Positions 1 through 11,755 of a DNA stretch of 64,000 bases are shown here, in pieces. The position numbers and the translations under genes are program-made. The notes below the pieces were generated by a model. That model ran no database searches and had not been told where the DNA came from. It saw nothing but the letters and a program-made list of their open reading frames with translations. Source of the DNA: Vespula vulgaris (lineage: Eukaryota > Arthropoda > Insecta > Hymenoptera > Vespidae); the NCBI RefSeq assembly GCF_905475345.1, contig NC_066586.1:10176400-10240399 (forward strand). The letters are read 5' to 3'. Positions within the stretch are counted from its first letter, which is position 1, and every line of letters begins with the position of its first letter.

Positions 1-2158
1 ATTTGCCTTCTGCGAGGAAGACATTTACGATAAATCGATTTTTGGATTTGTTGACGTGACGATTTATTCTTTTATGAAGAAATTACGATACAAACGGTAA
101 GAGAGAAGAAAGGAAAGAGCAAAAGTAAGAGAAAAAGAAAGGTTGCGTGCGTTTAGTGTCCGATGAAAACACGGTAGGTCGATTCGAAGTGAGCGAGCGA
201 GTGAACTTACCTTCGAATCAATTCGTATTCATTTAGCGCAGGTGTTGCTAACGGTGAAAAATTGTCCTCGCCTTTTTTCGCAACGCTTTGCGCAAGCAAC
301 GAAAGACGCTCGTTACTTCGTATCAGCAAACGATGCTGCTCGAGAAGGGTAGATACAGTAGGTGGTACCTTCGAATGATTTATCGTCCGCCTCGTTTCTT
401 AGATAAAATTGCTTCGAGTTTTTCGCGAGTTGTAACGGGAACCTCTTTTTTGCTCTTTCGCCCCGCGGCAACATCGGAGCTAAATTCACAGTCATCAAAA
501 CAAGCTTTGTCGAGGATAGCCTAATTCTTTCAAGGATATTGGTGAGATCCTTCCGGATTATCATTTGTAACCATTTTTCTGTTAGATAGGTGCGTTCAAC
601 CGGAACAACAAATATCGTCCCTGATAGGAGATATACGATCATATCCTCGTATTGCGGGTCCATCAATAAAATCATGTGCGCGACACTCACATTTTCCCAT
701 ACATCGCACGTCTCCCATGCATCGATCGATCTAAGGTTAGAAAGTCGATGCGAACTGCTTGTGAATTACTGCTTTGCTGGATGACGATCGAGATGTATCT
801 CTCTAGGGGAATCTGGCGATGAAAAATGACATACAAGGAGAAGTCAAGGCTAACTTGGTGCAATAATCAAACTGTCTATTGCATTTTCGTTGTACGGGTG
901 TTCGAAACAGAGTATTTGCGAATCCAAACTGGTTCGTAACACCGATCGACTGCGAACTTGTATCAATTAAACGTGTTTCGGGACCATCGCCAAAATAGTC
1001 ATCAATGGACGAAACATCCATCATTTTAAATCAAATGTATTATTGTACTTTCTTCGTAATTGTCGTATCAGAGTTGCAACTTTGTATCTTGCATTGTAAA
1101 AACGGAGTGATATAAAAATCCAATAGTGTCTTGTCTTACGATATCAGGTATTCAGTAGAGAAGAGTTGTCTAGCTAACTGAAAGATACTTTAACGTTTCT
1201 TCTTAAGGTTATCATTATAAGTTGGGAAAGTCATCCGCAATTCTAGCATGGTGACAAGATTTAGCATTGAAAATGCTAGCTAATATGACCTAACATGGGA
1301 GTAAAGTCCGAGCTCGCTTAATAACAGCGCTCTTCTCTGAACACTTGCACGTCACGAACTGACAGAGTCGTTATGCGTGTCTCTTCAATGCATCTGACCT
1401 GAGCTTTCGGCTGAATGAGAAGATGTTACGACGGAGGTCGACTCGCCACGTTTCTCTTATCTAATGAATCTCGTATCCGTGCGATTTTATTGATTTAGCA
1501 CATGACTTCAAAAATAGCACGGTAATTACCTGCATTATGACGTCTGCCTAGCAGTTGGTCAATCTTATTTTTTAATGGCAATGCGAACGTGGACATAAAA
1601 GCCTTGAAACAATCCATATCTTTTAATAGTTGAATTGTCGGTATTAAGGATATTGTTTGATAACGATTATAATCATATTTGAAAACTTGACGAGAATTCA
1701 TATGATAAAATACTCGAAGCTTATCTCTATTAGTAAATTAAAATATTCATTTTTTGCATTTTATCAAGGTCAATCGAGATTAATTCATATTAAATTCCCA
1801 TATAAAAATTCATACTTTTACAAACCTTGAAAAAGTATGTTTACATATTGAACACTCCCCTCTTAAGCTTTTAAATTCTTACATCGACTTTTTCCTTTCC
1901 TTTTAATAGATTATGAAATTTCTTTCAAACCGTCATTCTTTTCATAGCCAATATAGATTAAGTGATTCCGCAACGAATTATTATCAACTAAATATCATCT
2001 AGTCGGTTATTCAAAGAAGACAACGCTACTCTGCATTGCCTTTTCATTTTCGCGATACATCGTCGGAGCTAATTAGTATCTTTTCACGAGTTCACCGATG
2101 ATATGAAAGTTAGGAAAAAATTCGTGCTTATTCAGTGAAACGCGTTCTCTCGTATTCC
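1..2158. other. Gene-free sequence, nothing recognised
   Basis: No exon, RNA gene or transposon was recognised. The longest open frames (313-690 minus, 288-524 plus) lie on opposite strands over the same bases, which argues against either being real. The sequence is moderately AT-rich with frequent CpG and no long repeat. Confidence 0.6.
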
Positions 2159-2164
2159 TTTCTC

Positions 2165-2229
<65 letters not shown>

Positions 2230-2231
2230 CT
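2159..2231. repeat. (CT)n microsatellite running into (TATC)n
   Basis: About 50 bp of nearly pure CT dinucleotide, with one CCC interruption near the start, is followed by several TATC tetranucleotides. It is a compound simple repeat with no coding role visible, and length variation between individuals is likely. Confidence 0.95.
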
Positions 2232-4397
2232 TTGCTGCTTTCCTTTTCCGCGTTTGAGTTGCGCAATTTGCCAGTGCAGATAGACGGTAAAAAATTTCTC
2301 GCAGCTGCATAGTGCAGGATATATAGAAGTTGATGTTGATAAACGATGCGCCTCTGCTCGTTTCGTATATAATTGACCTCCTACTTGAGTATGGCGTGCA
2401 TTTTATAATCGAAGATAGTAGGATCACTTACTTTCCAATTAACATTCAGGTATGCTAATACGAAGAGATTGCCTATAACATCAATTTATAAAATAATAGT
2501 GTCATTTATCATGCATTTGCTATCGGAGTATACCGGACTTTGAATTCCAAGATACCACGGTAGCGCTTTTTGAGCGACAATCCATGTTAATAACAGTCCG
2601 GTTGAGAGGTCAAGAAAATATAGTTTCAGATTTCTTCTTGTTCCCCTTTCCTATCTTAGTACTTCGCGTAAGATGAAAAGCGGAAAGATAGGGAATTTAA
2701 CGTTTAATAGGTTTAATTATTTATTGGTAGCATTAATCAGCTCGTTGTTATTAATTCGTCGTTCCCTTTGTTTCAGGTAAGTGCTTCGTCGGGCAGCCCG
2801 CAGCCACGGAAATCGCTTTTATGCGGTAAGTCGGTCGATTGCGAATCAACCGGTTACAATTAATGGGAATTCCCCTTTCGTGCGAGAAAGCGAATCGAGG
2901 TTCTCTCGTCTGATAATGAAACTCTGAGCATGAATACCCGTCAAATTCCAAATGTAATTATTTATTAATTTGATTGTATATTTTTGAATGTACCATTGTC
3001 CGTAGAAATTTCGCAATTGTAGAGTATCGCTTCAAAAGATTTTACTTCCATTTTGTATTATAGTAAAATTACACGCCCGATGTCGATATCATTGATCTCG
3101 GGAAAATTGTAAATCATATTTTTTATTCTTCTTTTTCTTAAAAAAATACGTATTGTCAACTATTTCCATGACAGATCAATAGTCTAGGAAGATCACGTTA
3201 ATAAAATCATTTACGTTTTTCGAACCAACGGAGTGAAGTTATCAAGCTACTTATAATTTATGCATCTGAGAAATGTTCAAGCATCGGTTAAGTACGTTTA
3301 AGTTTGCCACGGGCAAAGTTCGTAATTTCTTTTGCAAAAGAGTCGATTACTGCATTTGCCGAGTAACGGGAAGTTTAGAATATCGTCTTTAATCGCATCC
3401 ATGGAATTTGGAGAGCTTTTAAACTCATGCTCGTTTACTCAACAAAACCGTTACTCTAATCCCATAGTAATTTTACCTCGAAGTATATCGTAATTTTATC
3501 TATTCGAAGAGATGTCGCTAGACGTTTTTTCTCTTTCTCTTAGAGTAATGAAAAAAAATTAATTATTCACCAAACGACTAATGAACTTTCGATGTTGCGA
3601 TTCAAAGCTTTTAAGCAATAATCTCCATGAGTGTAATATAAAAATAAGTTGGATACAAAAATTGAAATAGTAAACAGAACAAGTGTATCCGCATATATCA
3701 GAATTATAATGTAATTATTATTCCAGAAAAAAGTACAATTATAATCGACGTCAAAAAGGGACCAGTAGATTGATGGCATCATTTTTTCTCTTATACATTT
3801 TAAGCGTACCAGTATTTTCTATGGAAGTACTAATTTTATTTGGAATACTGAATGAAAAGTGAAAGTAGTCATGACGTATCTATCGTTCGTAGTAAGTGAT
3901 ACTAGTAGAAACATAGTGTGATATGCGTTCTAGAAGAGTCAAATCAATCCTTTCTCTCTCTTTGCTTCTCCTCAACGAATAAGCCAGAGTTTCTAGTAAA
4001 AATCATCGATTCGCACTTTCTCTGTAAAGTTGAACATCAGCCAAGGAAATAGAAGAAGAAAAGGAATGATGAACAGTAAAGAAGAATACGGATGTTACGA
4101 GAAATAGATGGACGAGCAGATGTAAGAGAACGATTATCTTGCGTCGAGGGTTTCGAATCTGATAGTGGTTGTTTCGGATGGTGCTTTCAGGTTGGTCGGT
4201 AGGAACAGAAGGGTGCTTTTAAGGTATTGACTCTTTCAGAAAAATCGGAGAGAAGGTGTAAGTGGAAAAAGAGAACAGGGAGACTATGTACACGAACACT
4301 ATAAACGCGTTATAACCCGTGAAATTGGACTACCATGGCGACCGGCTGACGATATTTGTTTTCATTGACCGATTCGTTAGTCCGAATAGTTAACCTT
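2232..4397. other. Gene-free sequence, nothing recognised
   Basis: No gene-like signal was found on either strand. The open frames here are short (66-71 codons) and isolated, without a plausible splice context. Confidence 0.55.
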
Positions 4398-4570
4398 AAC
4401 TCAATCTCAAATAACATTCAGTTGTATACAGTCGCAGTCTAACTCTGTCCCAAGTCACATTCAGTCACATACAGTCACAAATTTACTCAGTCTCAAGTCA
4501 CATTCGGTCGCATATACGCCAGTCTCTTCCCTAAATTGAGACAATCTCATTCGGATATTTAGTTATATTC
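4398..4570. repeat. 43-bp minisatellite, 3 clear copies plus decayed fourth
   Basis: Three units start at about 4398, 4441 and 4484, exactly 43 bp apart. Each has the order ACTC-[TC]TC.CAA, then ACATTC.GT, then CATA or TATA, then a CAGTC or CAGTC-like block. A fourth copy from about 4530 keeps the AATCTCATTCGG part but is shifted by a few bases. It is not coding in any frame and was found by eye. Confidence 0.75.
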
Positions 4571-6694
4571 GGACATTGAATCCTATTCAAGTCATATGGT
4601 TAGTCAAATTTCATTCGCCTAGTCCATCTGAACAATTCATGAAATTGACAATTATCAAGAGTCGCATTCGAGAACTTTATCATAACATTATACGTACTAA
4701 AAATAAATTCGTTTATTTTGTTATCTGATATTTTGATATCACTATTGAAATTATTTTTCGAGTAAACCCTACTACGAACAATTTTATGGTATTTGGAGAA
4801 ATATTCATTCAAAAAAAAAAAAGAATAATGCACCAATAGAATTGTCTTTATCCCTTTGTGCCGATTTTGATCTTTGATCATCGAAGCATTTTACCGATGT
4901 AGCCATGCGATCACAGATAGCGAAACAATTTGCGGAGGGTTTCGAGTTGGTACAGCTAGGAAAAATCGGCGATGCAATTGTCCGTGTAACGAAGTGTATC
5001 GTTTTCAGACACGATGAAGCCAATGTCTACGAAACTATATTTCCCCAAGGAATCAACTCGGTTAGCAAATCTTGATATTCAGAAGATATTCGATTAAATA
5101 TTAAACTCCTCATCGTTTATAGATTGAAAGACGTATTAATTTCTTATTTTCTTCAAGAACGGTTTCTTAGTCTAATCTATGATGCATATAAATGAACAAG
5201 AAATATGAGAGAGAACGAAATCAACAAAATTATTTTCTGAACCTTCTCCCATGTATGCGATTGAGGTTTATAGGAAAGCTAGAAGGAGAGGCATCGGATG
5301 GAGAAAGAGAAATCAATTATCGTCATTCCAGTTTCCAGTAACGATTCCGACGACCGGTCAGTGTGATGTATGTTACTTCGCGTTTGTAACACAACAATCC
5401 GTAACTCAGACTCTAGCCAATCCAGAGCATGCTCCTCGCTTCCTCCTTCCGTTCTACACTCTGTCCATGGGCTACGATCTCCCAAAATACCGTTTGCATC
5501 GAGAGCCAAGCAATTTGTCATGAATAGCGCTTATTAGGCAATTCCGTCGTTATGGCGCTTGCTCGTTTATCGACACGTCGTGCTGCTCTCGTGAATTCCA
5601 TTAGGATCATCGGGCAAGATCGAAAACGATATGAGAGTATTTTATGATCGTTACGAGGACTTCCGAACGTGATTCGTTTTGTGTAGAATTTATAATAAAC
5701 GTAAATAATTAAGATTTTTCTGACAAAATTAAATGATTAAACGAACTTATCTAAATGAAATTCTATTATAATTGTAAGAAGCCCCTTTTTCGAACATTAC
5801 ATGATAATATCACCCCTTTATGCCAGTGTTTTCACAAGATTTAAAGTTAGAAAATTTTTTCACCAATGCTCTGCGATTTATAGTTCGTTGCTTCCGTTTT
5901 GAATCACTTATTGTTTAAATATTACCGTATTGAAGCTATTAAACGATAATAAAAGATTTAGGAGTATTATGTTAGGAATATGATTTTAGATTTTCACTTA
6001 AGTAAGTTCGTTTAATTATTTAATAATATTGGGCATCTTTTCTTCGGATTACATAATAGATATTTATAATAGATATGCCAGGAATAATATAATGAACTTA
6101 AAGTGTATTCTAATTGATTATAGAATATATCCTTATTTCAGAAAACATTTTGAAATGTTAATAATCTTCAGAGGTTCAGATAACTAAGCTAGATTTAATA
6201 TAGCTTTAGCGATATTATTGCAGTTATGCCTGATTTTCCGATCGTAGAATCGAGCAAACGTTTATGATGCCAAAGATCAACCTGCAACTCTTCTTATCAC
6301 ATTTATATTCACTCTGCTCCTTTTTTTTTTTACTAATGTTTTATTGGCATATTGTAGATCGAAAAGACTGTTGTATTTATCCCGCCTTGCAGCAAAGTAT
6401 TTTAATTCATAAGTTTCGAAACATGTATTGATACTGCCTTATATAATTTTTTCTAAGAGACAAACAATGTATTTCCATCTTTACGTAGATTTTTCATCTT
6501 TAAAATAGATTTCTCTACTACTGAAGCCACACAGATAACCGGATTTAATTTAATGGAAGATAAAATTAGCAGCAGCTGTATCCTCGATATGAAAATATTG
6601 TGATAACGAATTTGATGTGAATTAACCGAATTTTTCTTCTCTTTTTTTGGTATTTGACTTTTTTGTATTTTCAATAATTGATGAACTTAGTGCA
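4571..6694. other. Gene-free AT-rich sequence
   Basis: No exon or RNA gene was recognised. Two opposite frames at 5251-5523 (plus) and 5279-5521 (minus) are open over the same bases and match nothing known to me. From about 5700 to 6690 the sequence is strongly AT-rich. Confidence 0.55.
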
Positions 6695-6990
6695 CAGATT
6701 TTGTCTGTGATTACATTCGAAATTTGTTCTGTAAGCTACAAACATCGCAGATCTTGTCTACATTGAATTCAGAAACTTGTTCTGTAAGCTACATAACAGA
6801 TCCTGTCTGCATTGAATTCAGAAACTTGTTCTGTAAGCTACATCGCAGATCTTGTCTGCATTGGATTCAGAAACTTGTTCTGTAAGTTACATCACAGATC
6901 TTGTCTGCTGTAAATTCAGGAATTTGTTCTGTAAGGTGCATCACAAATCTTGCATTAAATTTAGAAACATGTTCTGTGCGTCATTACGCA
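6695..6990. repeat. 49-bp minisatellite, about 6 copies
   Basis: Units beginning with CAGATCTTGTCTGC or a variant start at about 6695, 6748, 6797, 6846, 6895 and 6944. All spacings are 49 bp except the first, which is 53. Each unit then carries a GAATTCAGAAACTTGTTCTG block and a CTGTAAGCTACATC block. The outer copies are the most diverged and the inner copies nearly identical, as expected for unequal exchange. The block CAGAA-ACTTG-TTCTG is a perfect dyad, repeated in the inner units. No coding frame runs through it. Confidence 0.92.
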
Positions 6991-9408
6991 TTCTCTCATA
7001 AAGTGTAACATTGTGATAATTATCTGTGAACAAAAAACTAGTTATGGTTACGTTTTTTCTTTAAACGTCGAATCTTCTCTTTTCGTTTCAGCATTTCCTT
7101 TATCAAACGCTTTAAAACTTCTTCAAAACTTTGTATTCATCATCGTTATTAGAACGTTTATGTCTGTGTCCCACGATTATTCTCTTCTATAACAGAGTAA
7201 AATGGTAACGATGTAGAGTTTCTGGCACAAAGGAAAGGAATAAGGAATTCGGACTGGACGCAGCGGGTTATGAATCGCAGAGCGCCGGTAAAAAAATTAG
7301 GTAACTATAAATCTCGTAGCAAAACTGGCATAAAGGGGAGTACTACCGTGTGATCTAAGGAGATGGTGCGGAATATAATCATTATTTTTAATACATTACG
7401 ACGAGAACAGAGACGTACAGTAAAATATAGCAGTATTTTTAATATTTTCTGAATTTATTTATGTTATTTATTTTATAAAGGGAAGAATTTAGAAAATAAC
7501 AGTGATATTTCCATTTGTATCGACGCAAACTTCGTTGTTAGTAGCTTTTGAAATCCGTATGTATATTCCATGTTTCCGTAATATCATAGTCTAAGCGATT
7601 TCTAATATTCGAAAACGCGTTCACATCGTCTGTGCAAAGACTATTGATGTCCACACTTGTCTAAACTGGTGATATTTTTGTGTATATGTTACTTATTCCT
7701 AATATCTACTGATAGATGAGATTACCAACATTACCGTCACAAATTACCAACGTTAACGTCACAAATTGTTTCCGCAAATACCTTGTAGAATTATCATCGT
7801 AAAATAATTTTCCTTCGTAATGGACCAGAAGTTCTCGAGCGAACTTTACAAAAACTTTTCGTTTCTCACAATACGGTGCCTTACACTTTTATTAATGATC
7901 GTAATAATCATTAGTAGCATTCGTTTTGAAATTCTTTCCCTCGAAGTCGTACTCGAATTGGTTGAAATTTTAATGTTTCTCGTGGATAAGAAATGAACTT
8001 GGAAAGAAAGAAATTAAGTTTCGTGAAGTTACCAGGAAGTAGTGGGGATAATCAAGCACGTGGAAAAATTGAGGGTTATCGATCGATTACGCTTATAATA
8101 AACTAGAATAATCGAAACGTTAAATGATTTGTATATAATAACGAAAGGAACAAGGAAAAGCATCGATCGTCAAATTCATAGGGCTGTATCGTTAACGCGA
8201 TTCTCTCGGTGGCGACGTTGCTTGATTTTGACGATAGAGTTATAGCCGGATGAAGTTTAAATATGCGACGTGTCCAACAGACCGAGTAAAAAGAAAAGCG
8301 CGTTCACGTCGTCCGGGTTACGACACTACGATTCCGTGGAGGGAAAATTTTATTTCGCAGTACCGCTTCGTAACAGCTTGCACAAAACTGTCGGTGATAT
8401 ACGAGCCCGTGCAGCTACCTGGAATGGGGCCATCCGCATTAAAAATACACACCGACACCGAAATTGATGGACGAGCGGTAGCACTAATTATTATTATAAA
8501 TCATCACGGACAGCGGGCGCCGCGTCGGCCCGGCCAACTTCCATTGTCCGCCCCAAATTTTTCCTACTTTATGGATTCTATTAAACGCGCAATAGATACG
8601 TTTTTACGGGCACGGTCGATGCTTGGAAAAATTTTCCGCTGTTATAGAAATTCGATAATACATTTTCATATAATAGGTATTTAAAAAGGGCTCTTGATCG
8701 TAAGCGTTTCCAGCCACAGAATCTAAATAATTAGAGAAGAAGATACAACATTTTCCTCTTTCATTTATCGATTTGTTTAGTCTGTATTCTTAGTCTTCCA
8801 AATCGATAATGAAATCTTTTACGAACACTATTGCGATTTTCACGAGAAATAGAAAGATGGTTTTGCACGAACGTTTTAGGGATTGAAAGCGTCAGCTGTC
8901 TGTGCAATAATCGTTGCAGTTTGGAATCGTTGGATAGGTTTAAACGCGAGGTCTTTTGTGACACTCTTCGTGGACACAATTTGTTCAATCTTGAGATCAT
9001 TTAACTTCCATGAAAACAAGAAGGAGATAAAGAAAGAGCTATTTTATACACTTACGTCAGTGGATAATAATCGTAATAATTGAACACAATCAACTTTCGG
9101 AGTCTTTCGTAGCAATGTTGCTCGTTTTCGGAAATCGAACGATAAGAAACGCGACATGAAAATTGGAAGCGGTAAAAGAATAGACGATGGAGTAGAGCGA
9201 ATGAATAAATAAATTCAAGAGAGACAGAGATAGAAAACGAACCAATTACGTGATCGCACATTTTCGTTCGAAAGAGGGAATTCAAGGATTGCCATTATTT
9301 TCTATTCCAAGCGCTATTCAAATAGCTGCTCCTCGAACACGGGAGGATAGCCTATTTCCTCAAAATCAAACGTTTCCGCCACCCAATCTGGTAAGGCAAG
9401 AGCGAAAA

Positions 9409-9410
<2 letters not shown>
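6991..9410. other. Gene-free sequence with one GC-richer patch
   Basis: No gene was recognised. The patch 8250-8560 is richer in GC than its surroundings and holds a 144-codon open plus-strand frame (8250-8684). That frame has no known domain, overlaps a second open frame at 8270-8467, and is followed by AT-rich sequence. It could be a conserved non-coding element or chance. Confidence 0.5.
7721..7764. repeat. 22-bp tandem duplication
   Basis: Two consecutive 22-bp units begin with ATTACCAAC and end in CGTCACAA. They differ at two positions. It is a small local duplication with no other feature. Confidence 0.8.

Positions 9411-9484
<74 letters not shown>
9411..9484. repeat. (AT)n followed by (AG)n microsatellite
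   Basis: About 20 uninterrupted AT units are followed directly by about 17 AG units. The tract explains the tyrosine/isoleucine and arginine/glutamate runs in the open frames that cross it, so those frames are not genes. Confidence 0.97.
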
Positions 9485-9489
<5 letters not shown>

Positions 9490-11652
9490 ACGAAAGACAG
9501 AGAGATAGAAAGTCGTAAGAAGCAGTTGTTCGATCGAGAGATTGTATGCAACGAATGGAGAGGTCGGTGAAGGGCAGAGAGGAAGATCTGCGAGTCCGCT
9601 TCTCTCCTAATTTGACGCTTTCGATAAATTTAACAAGCTCGTCACGAAGGAAGGGTGCTGTATGTCCGGGCACGATGCCAGACTTTTGGCGCGTTCAATG
9701 TTGCACACTATTACAAGTCCCGTATTCGAGAGGAATCGAGGTTGAAGAAGAAGAGGAAAAGGAGCAGGAGGAAGAGGTAGAAATGGAGGAAGAGACGTCC
9801 CTAGGGAGAGACGCTTGGAACACGGCAGGTCGACGACGTCCACTTTGGTAATACGGTTCCTTTTCCTTTCTCACCGTGCTCGTCTTTCCTTTCTCACCCT
9901 TTTCTCTTCTGTATATCCTAGCTGCTCCGGTGCGCAGCTGGCATCGTTAGGACGCTTTTGCCAATGTCCCACCTACACGGTAAAAAAAGAAAAAAGCGAA
10001 AGATTCTCTTCCTCCACGTACTCACTCTCTTTCTCTCTTTCTCTTTCGTCGTTTCTCGTTCTAAGAAAAATTCACCTTTAAGGGTGTCAACGTAGATCGC
10101 ACCACTTCCTACCCGAATGAAAAGCCCAACGACTGTAGAGGACACTCTGGTTAGAGTGGGAGATTGTATGCGCGTGTATTCTCCTCTTTCCTCTCTCTTC
10201 TTATCCCCCTTCGTACGTACATACGTACGTGTGAAAACCTTCGCAAAGGAAGTTTCTTTCTATCGACAGAGAAATCCTTCCTCGATGGATGCAAAGAAGG
10301 TGGAAAGTGTATCGCTGTAGTCGATGCCGCCGATCGACATGGGACGTCCCTTTACGTGTCCGCTGAATTCGATTCGAGGCTATCCGGCCGTTCTTCGTTC
10401 TGTAATGGAAATCGTAAATGTTCGAGCGTTCTCATTTTCACTGGGTATCACTTTTTTTTAAGAGAGGAAGGTGCGTTCAATTTTTACGAAAATTGCTATA
10501 TACTTTTTAGGGAGAAAAAAGAGGAAAAAAGGGATCATGCCATTAGAATATACGATTGAAGTGTAAATATGCGAAATATAAAAAACAAGAAAGTACAAAT
10601 GCCTTTTCGAAGAAAACAGCGAGTAAAAACATTCGAGATAATTATATAAAAGTAACAAACCGAAGAAATATGCGAATAACTCGAAATTTAAAATTCAAAC
10701 GATACATGCGTGTAATACATTTCTCCGAAAATTGTAAAAATTTCGTCCAACTAACTATTGAAAGTCCCTTTTATTTATTTCTCACGTTTTTATCACGCGC
10801 TAGACTAGACTCGGAATCACTCGTTCGCAAGTACTATCGCACGTTTTTCTCATCCCCCATTTTATCCTTCTCCAAGAATGCAAATTACTTGATAACTTTT
10901 CTTCTAGCTTCACTCCTTCTCGCTATATTTTCTTATTCTTTCTTTCTTTTTCTCTTTTTTACTCATATGTCGTTTTCATCCAAAACTTTTCTTTAGTCTC
11001 AACAAATTCAGAGATCATCTGACAGTCGGAAATATATTATCATTAGGTTACTAAACGTTACATTCATTGTTAAAGTATCCTTTTTTCTATATTTGATTTC
11101 TTTTTTTTTCTGTTTCTTAGAATATGCTTTAGTATTTAATAAATCCTTTATATCGAAGAAAATAATCGGATGGCTTTTTTATAACTCCATCTTCTCGAAA
11201 TACCTTAAATCGTGGCGTAAGTATGGCGAAAAGAATATTATTCTCTATATATACATTTTAAAAATTTATTTTAACGAAAAAGAAAGAAATAGGAGAATAG
11301 CGGCAGCAGTCGTCAACGGAATTCACATGGTCGTCCAATTTTGAAACGATGAGAAAGGCATCTAAGAGGAGAATGAAAGTCTATCCAAGAAGGAAGGAAA
11401 AGGAAAGGAAGAGAGAATAAAACGTCCGTCGATAGCTCGAAAAGGTGCGAGAGCGAACTTAGAGCAATCCCGCAGGGTCGGCAAATCAGGGCGATTCCTT
11501 CGCTCGGTAGATTTTCTTCTTCGACTTTTCCTTCCGCTTTGAAGTACTCGATGAGAAAGCGAGATAGAAAGAGACGAAGTCAAACGTACGCAAGTATAAC
11601 CGGAGCAAAGTGAAAATTGCTCGAGCTATTCTGTAGAATCGATCTTATATGT
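9485..11652. other. Gene-free sequence with pyrimidine-rich patches
   Basis: Several frames of 60-146 codons (for example 10556-10996 plus, 10164-10559 plus) are open, but they are lysine/phenylalanine-rich translations of A- and T-rich DNA with no domain. A CGTACGTAC palindromic patch sits near 10215-10231. No gene was recognised. Confidence 0.5.
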
Positions 11653-11683
11653 CGCTCTCTCTCTTTCTCTCTCTCTTTTTCTC

Positions 11684-11715
<32 letters not shown>

Positions 11716-11755
11716 TATATACATATATATATAGACACACACACACATACACGTA
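11653..11755. repeat. Compound microsatellite CT / CATA / TA / CA
   Basis: A CT-rich run passes into seven ACAT-type tetranucleotides, then TA dinucleotides, then a short (CA)n run. It is low-complexity sequence on both strands. Confidence 0.95.

Noticed and set aside
8250..8684. 144-codon plus-strand frame in a GC-richer patch
   Set aside because: No domain, signal or splice context, and a second frame is open over half of it. Kept only as a note for conservation testing.
9250..9673. Overlapping frames of about 106 and 119 codons on both strands
   Set aside because: Both cross the (AT)n(AG)n microsatellite and are kept open by it.
10556..10996. 146-codon plus-strand frame
   Set aside because: Lysine/asparagine-rich then phenylalanine/leucine-rich, which simply mirrors A-rich and then T-rich DNA. 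No motif seen.
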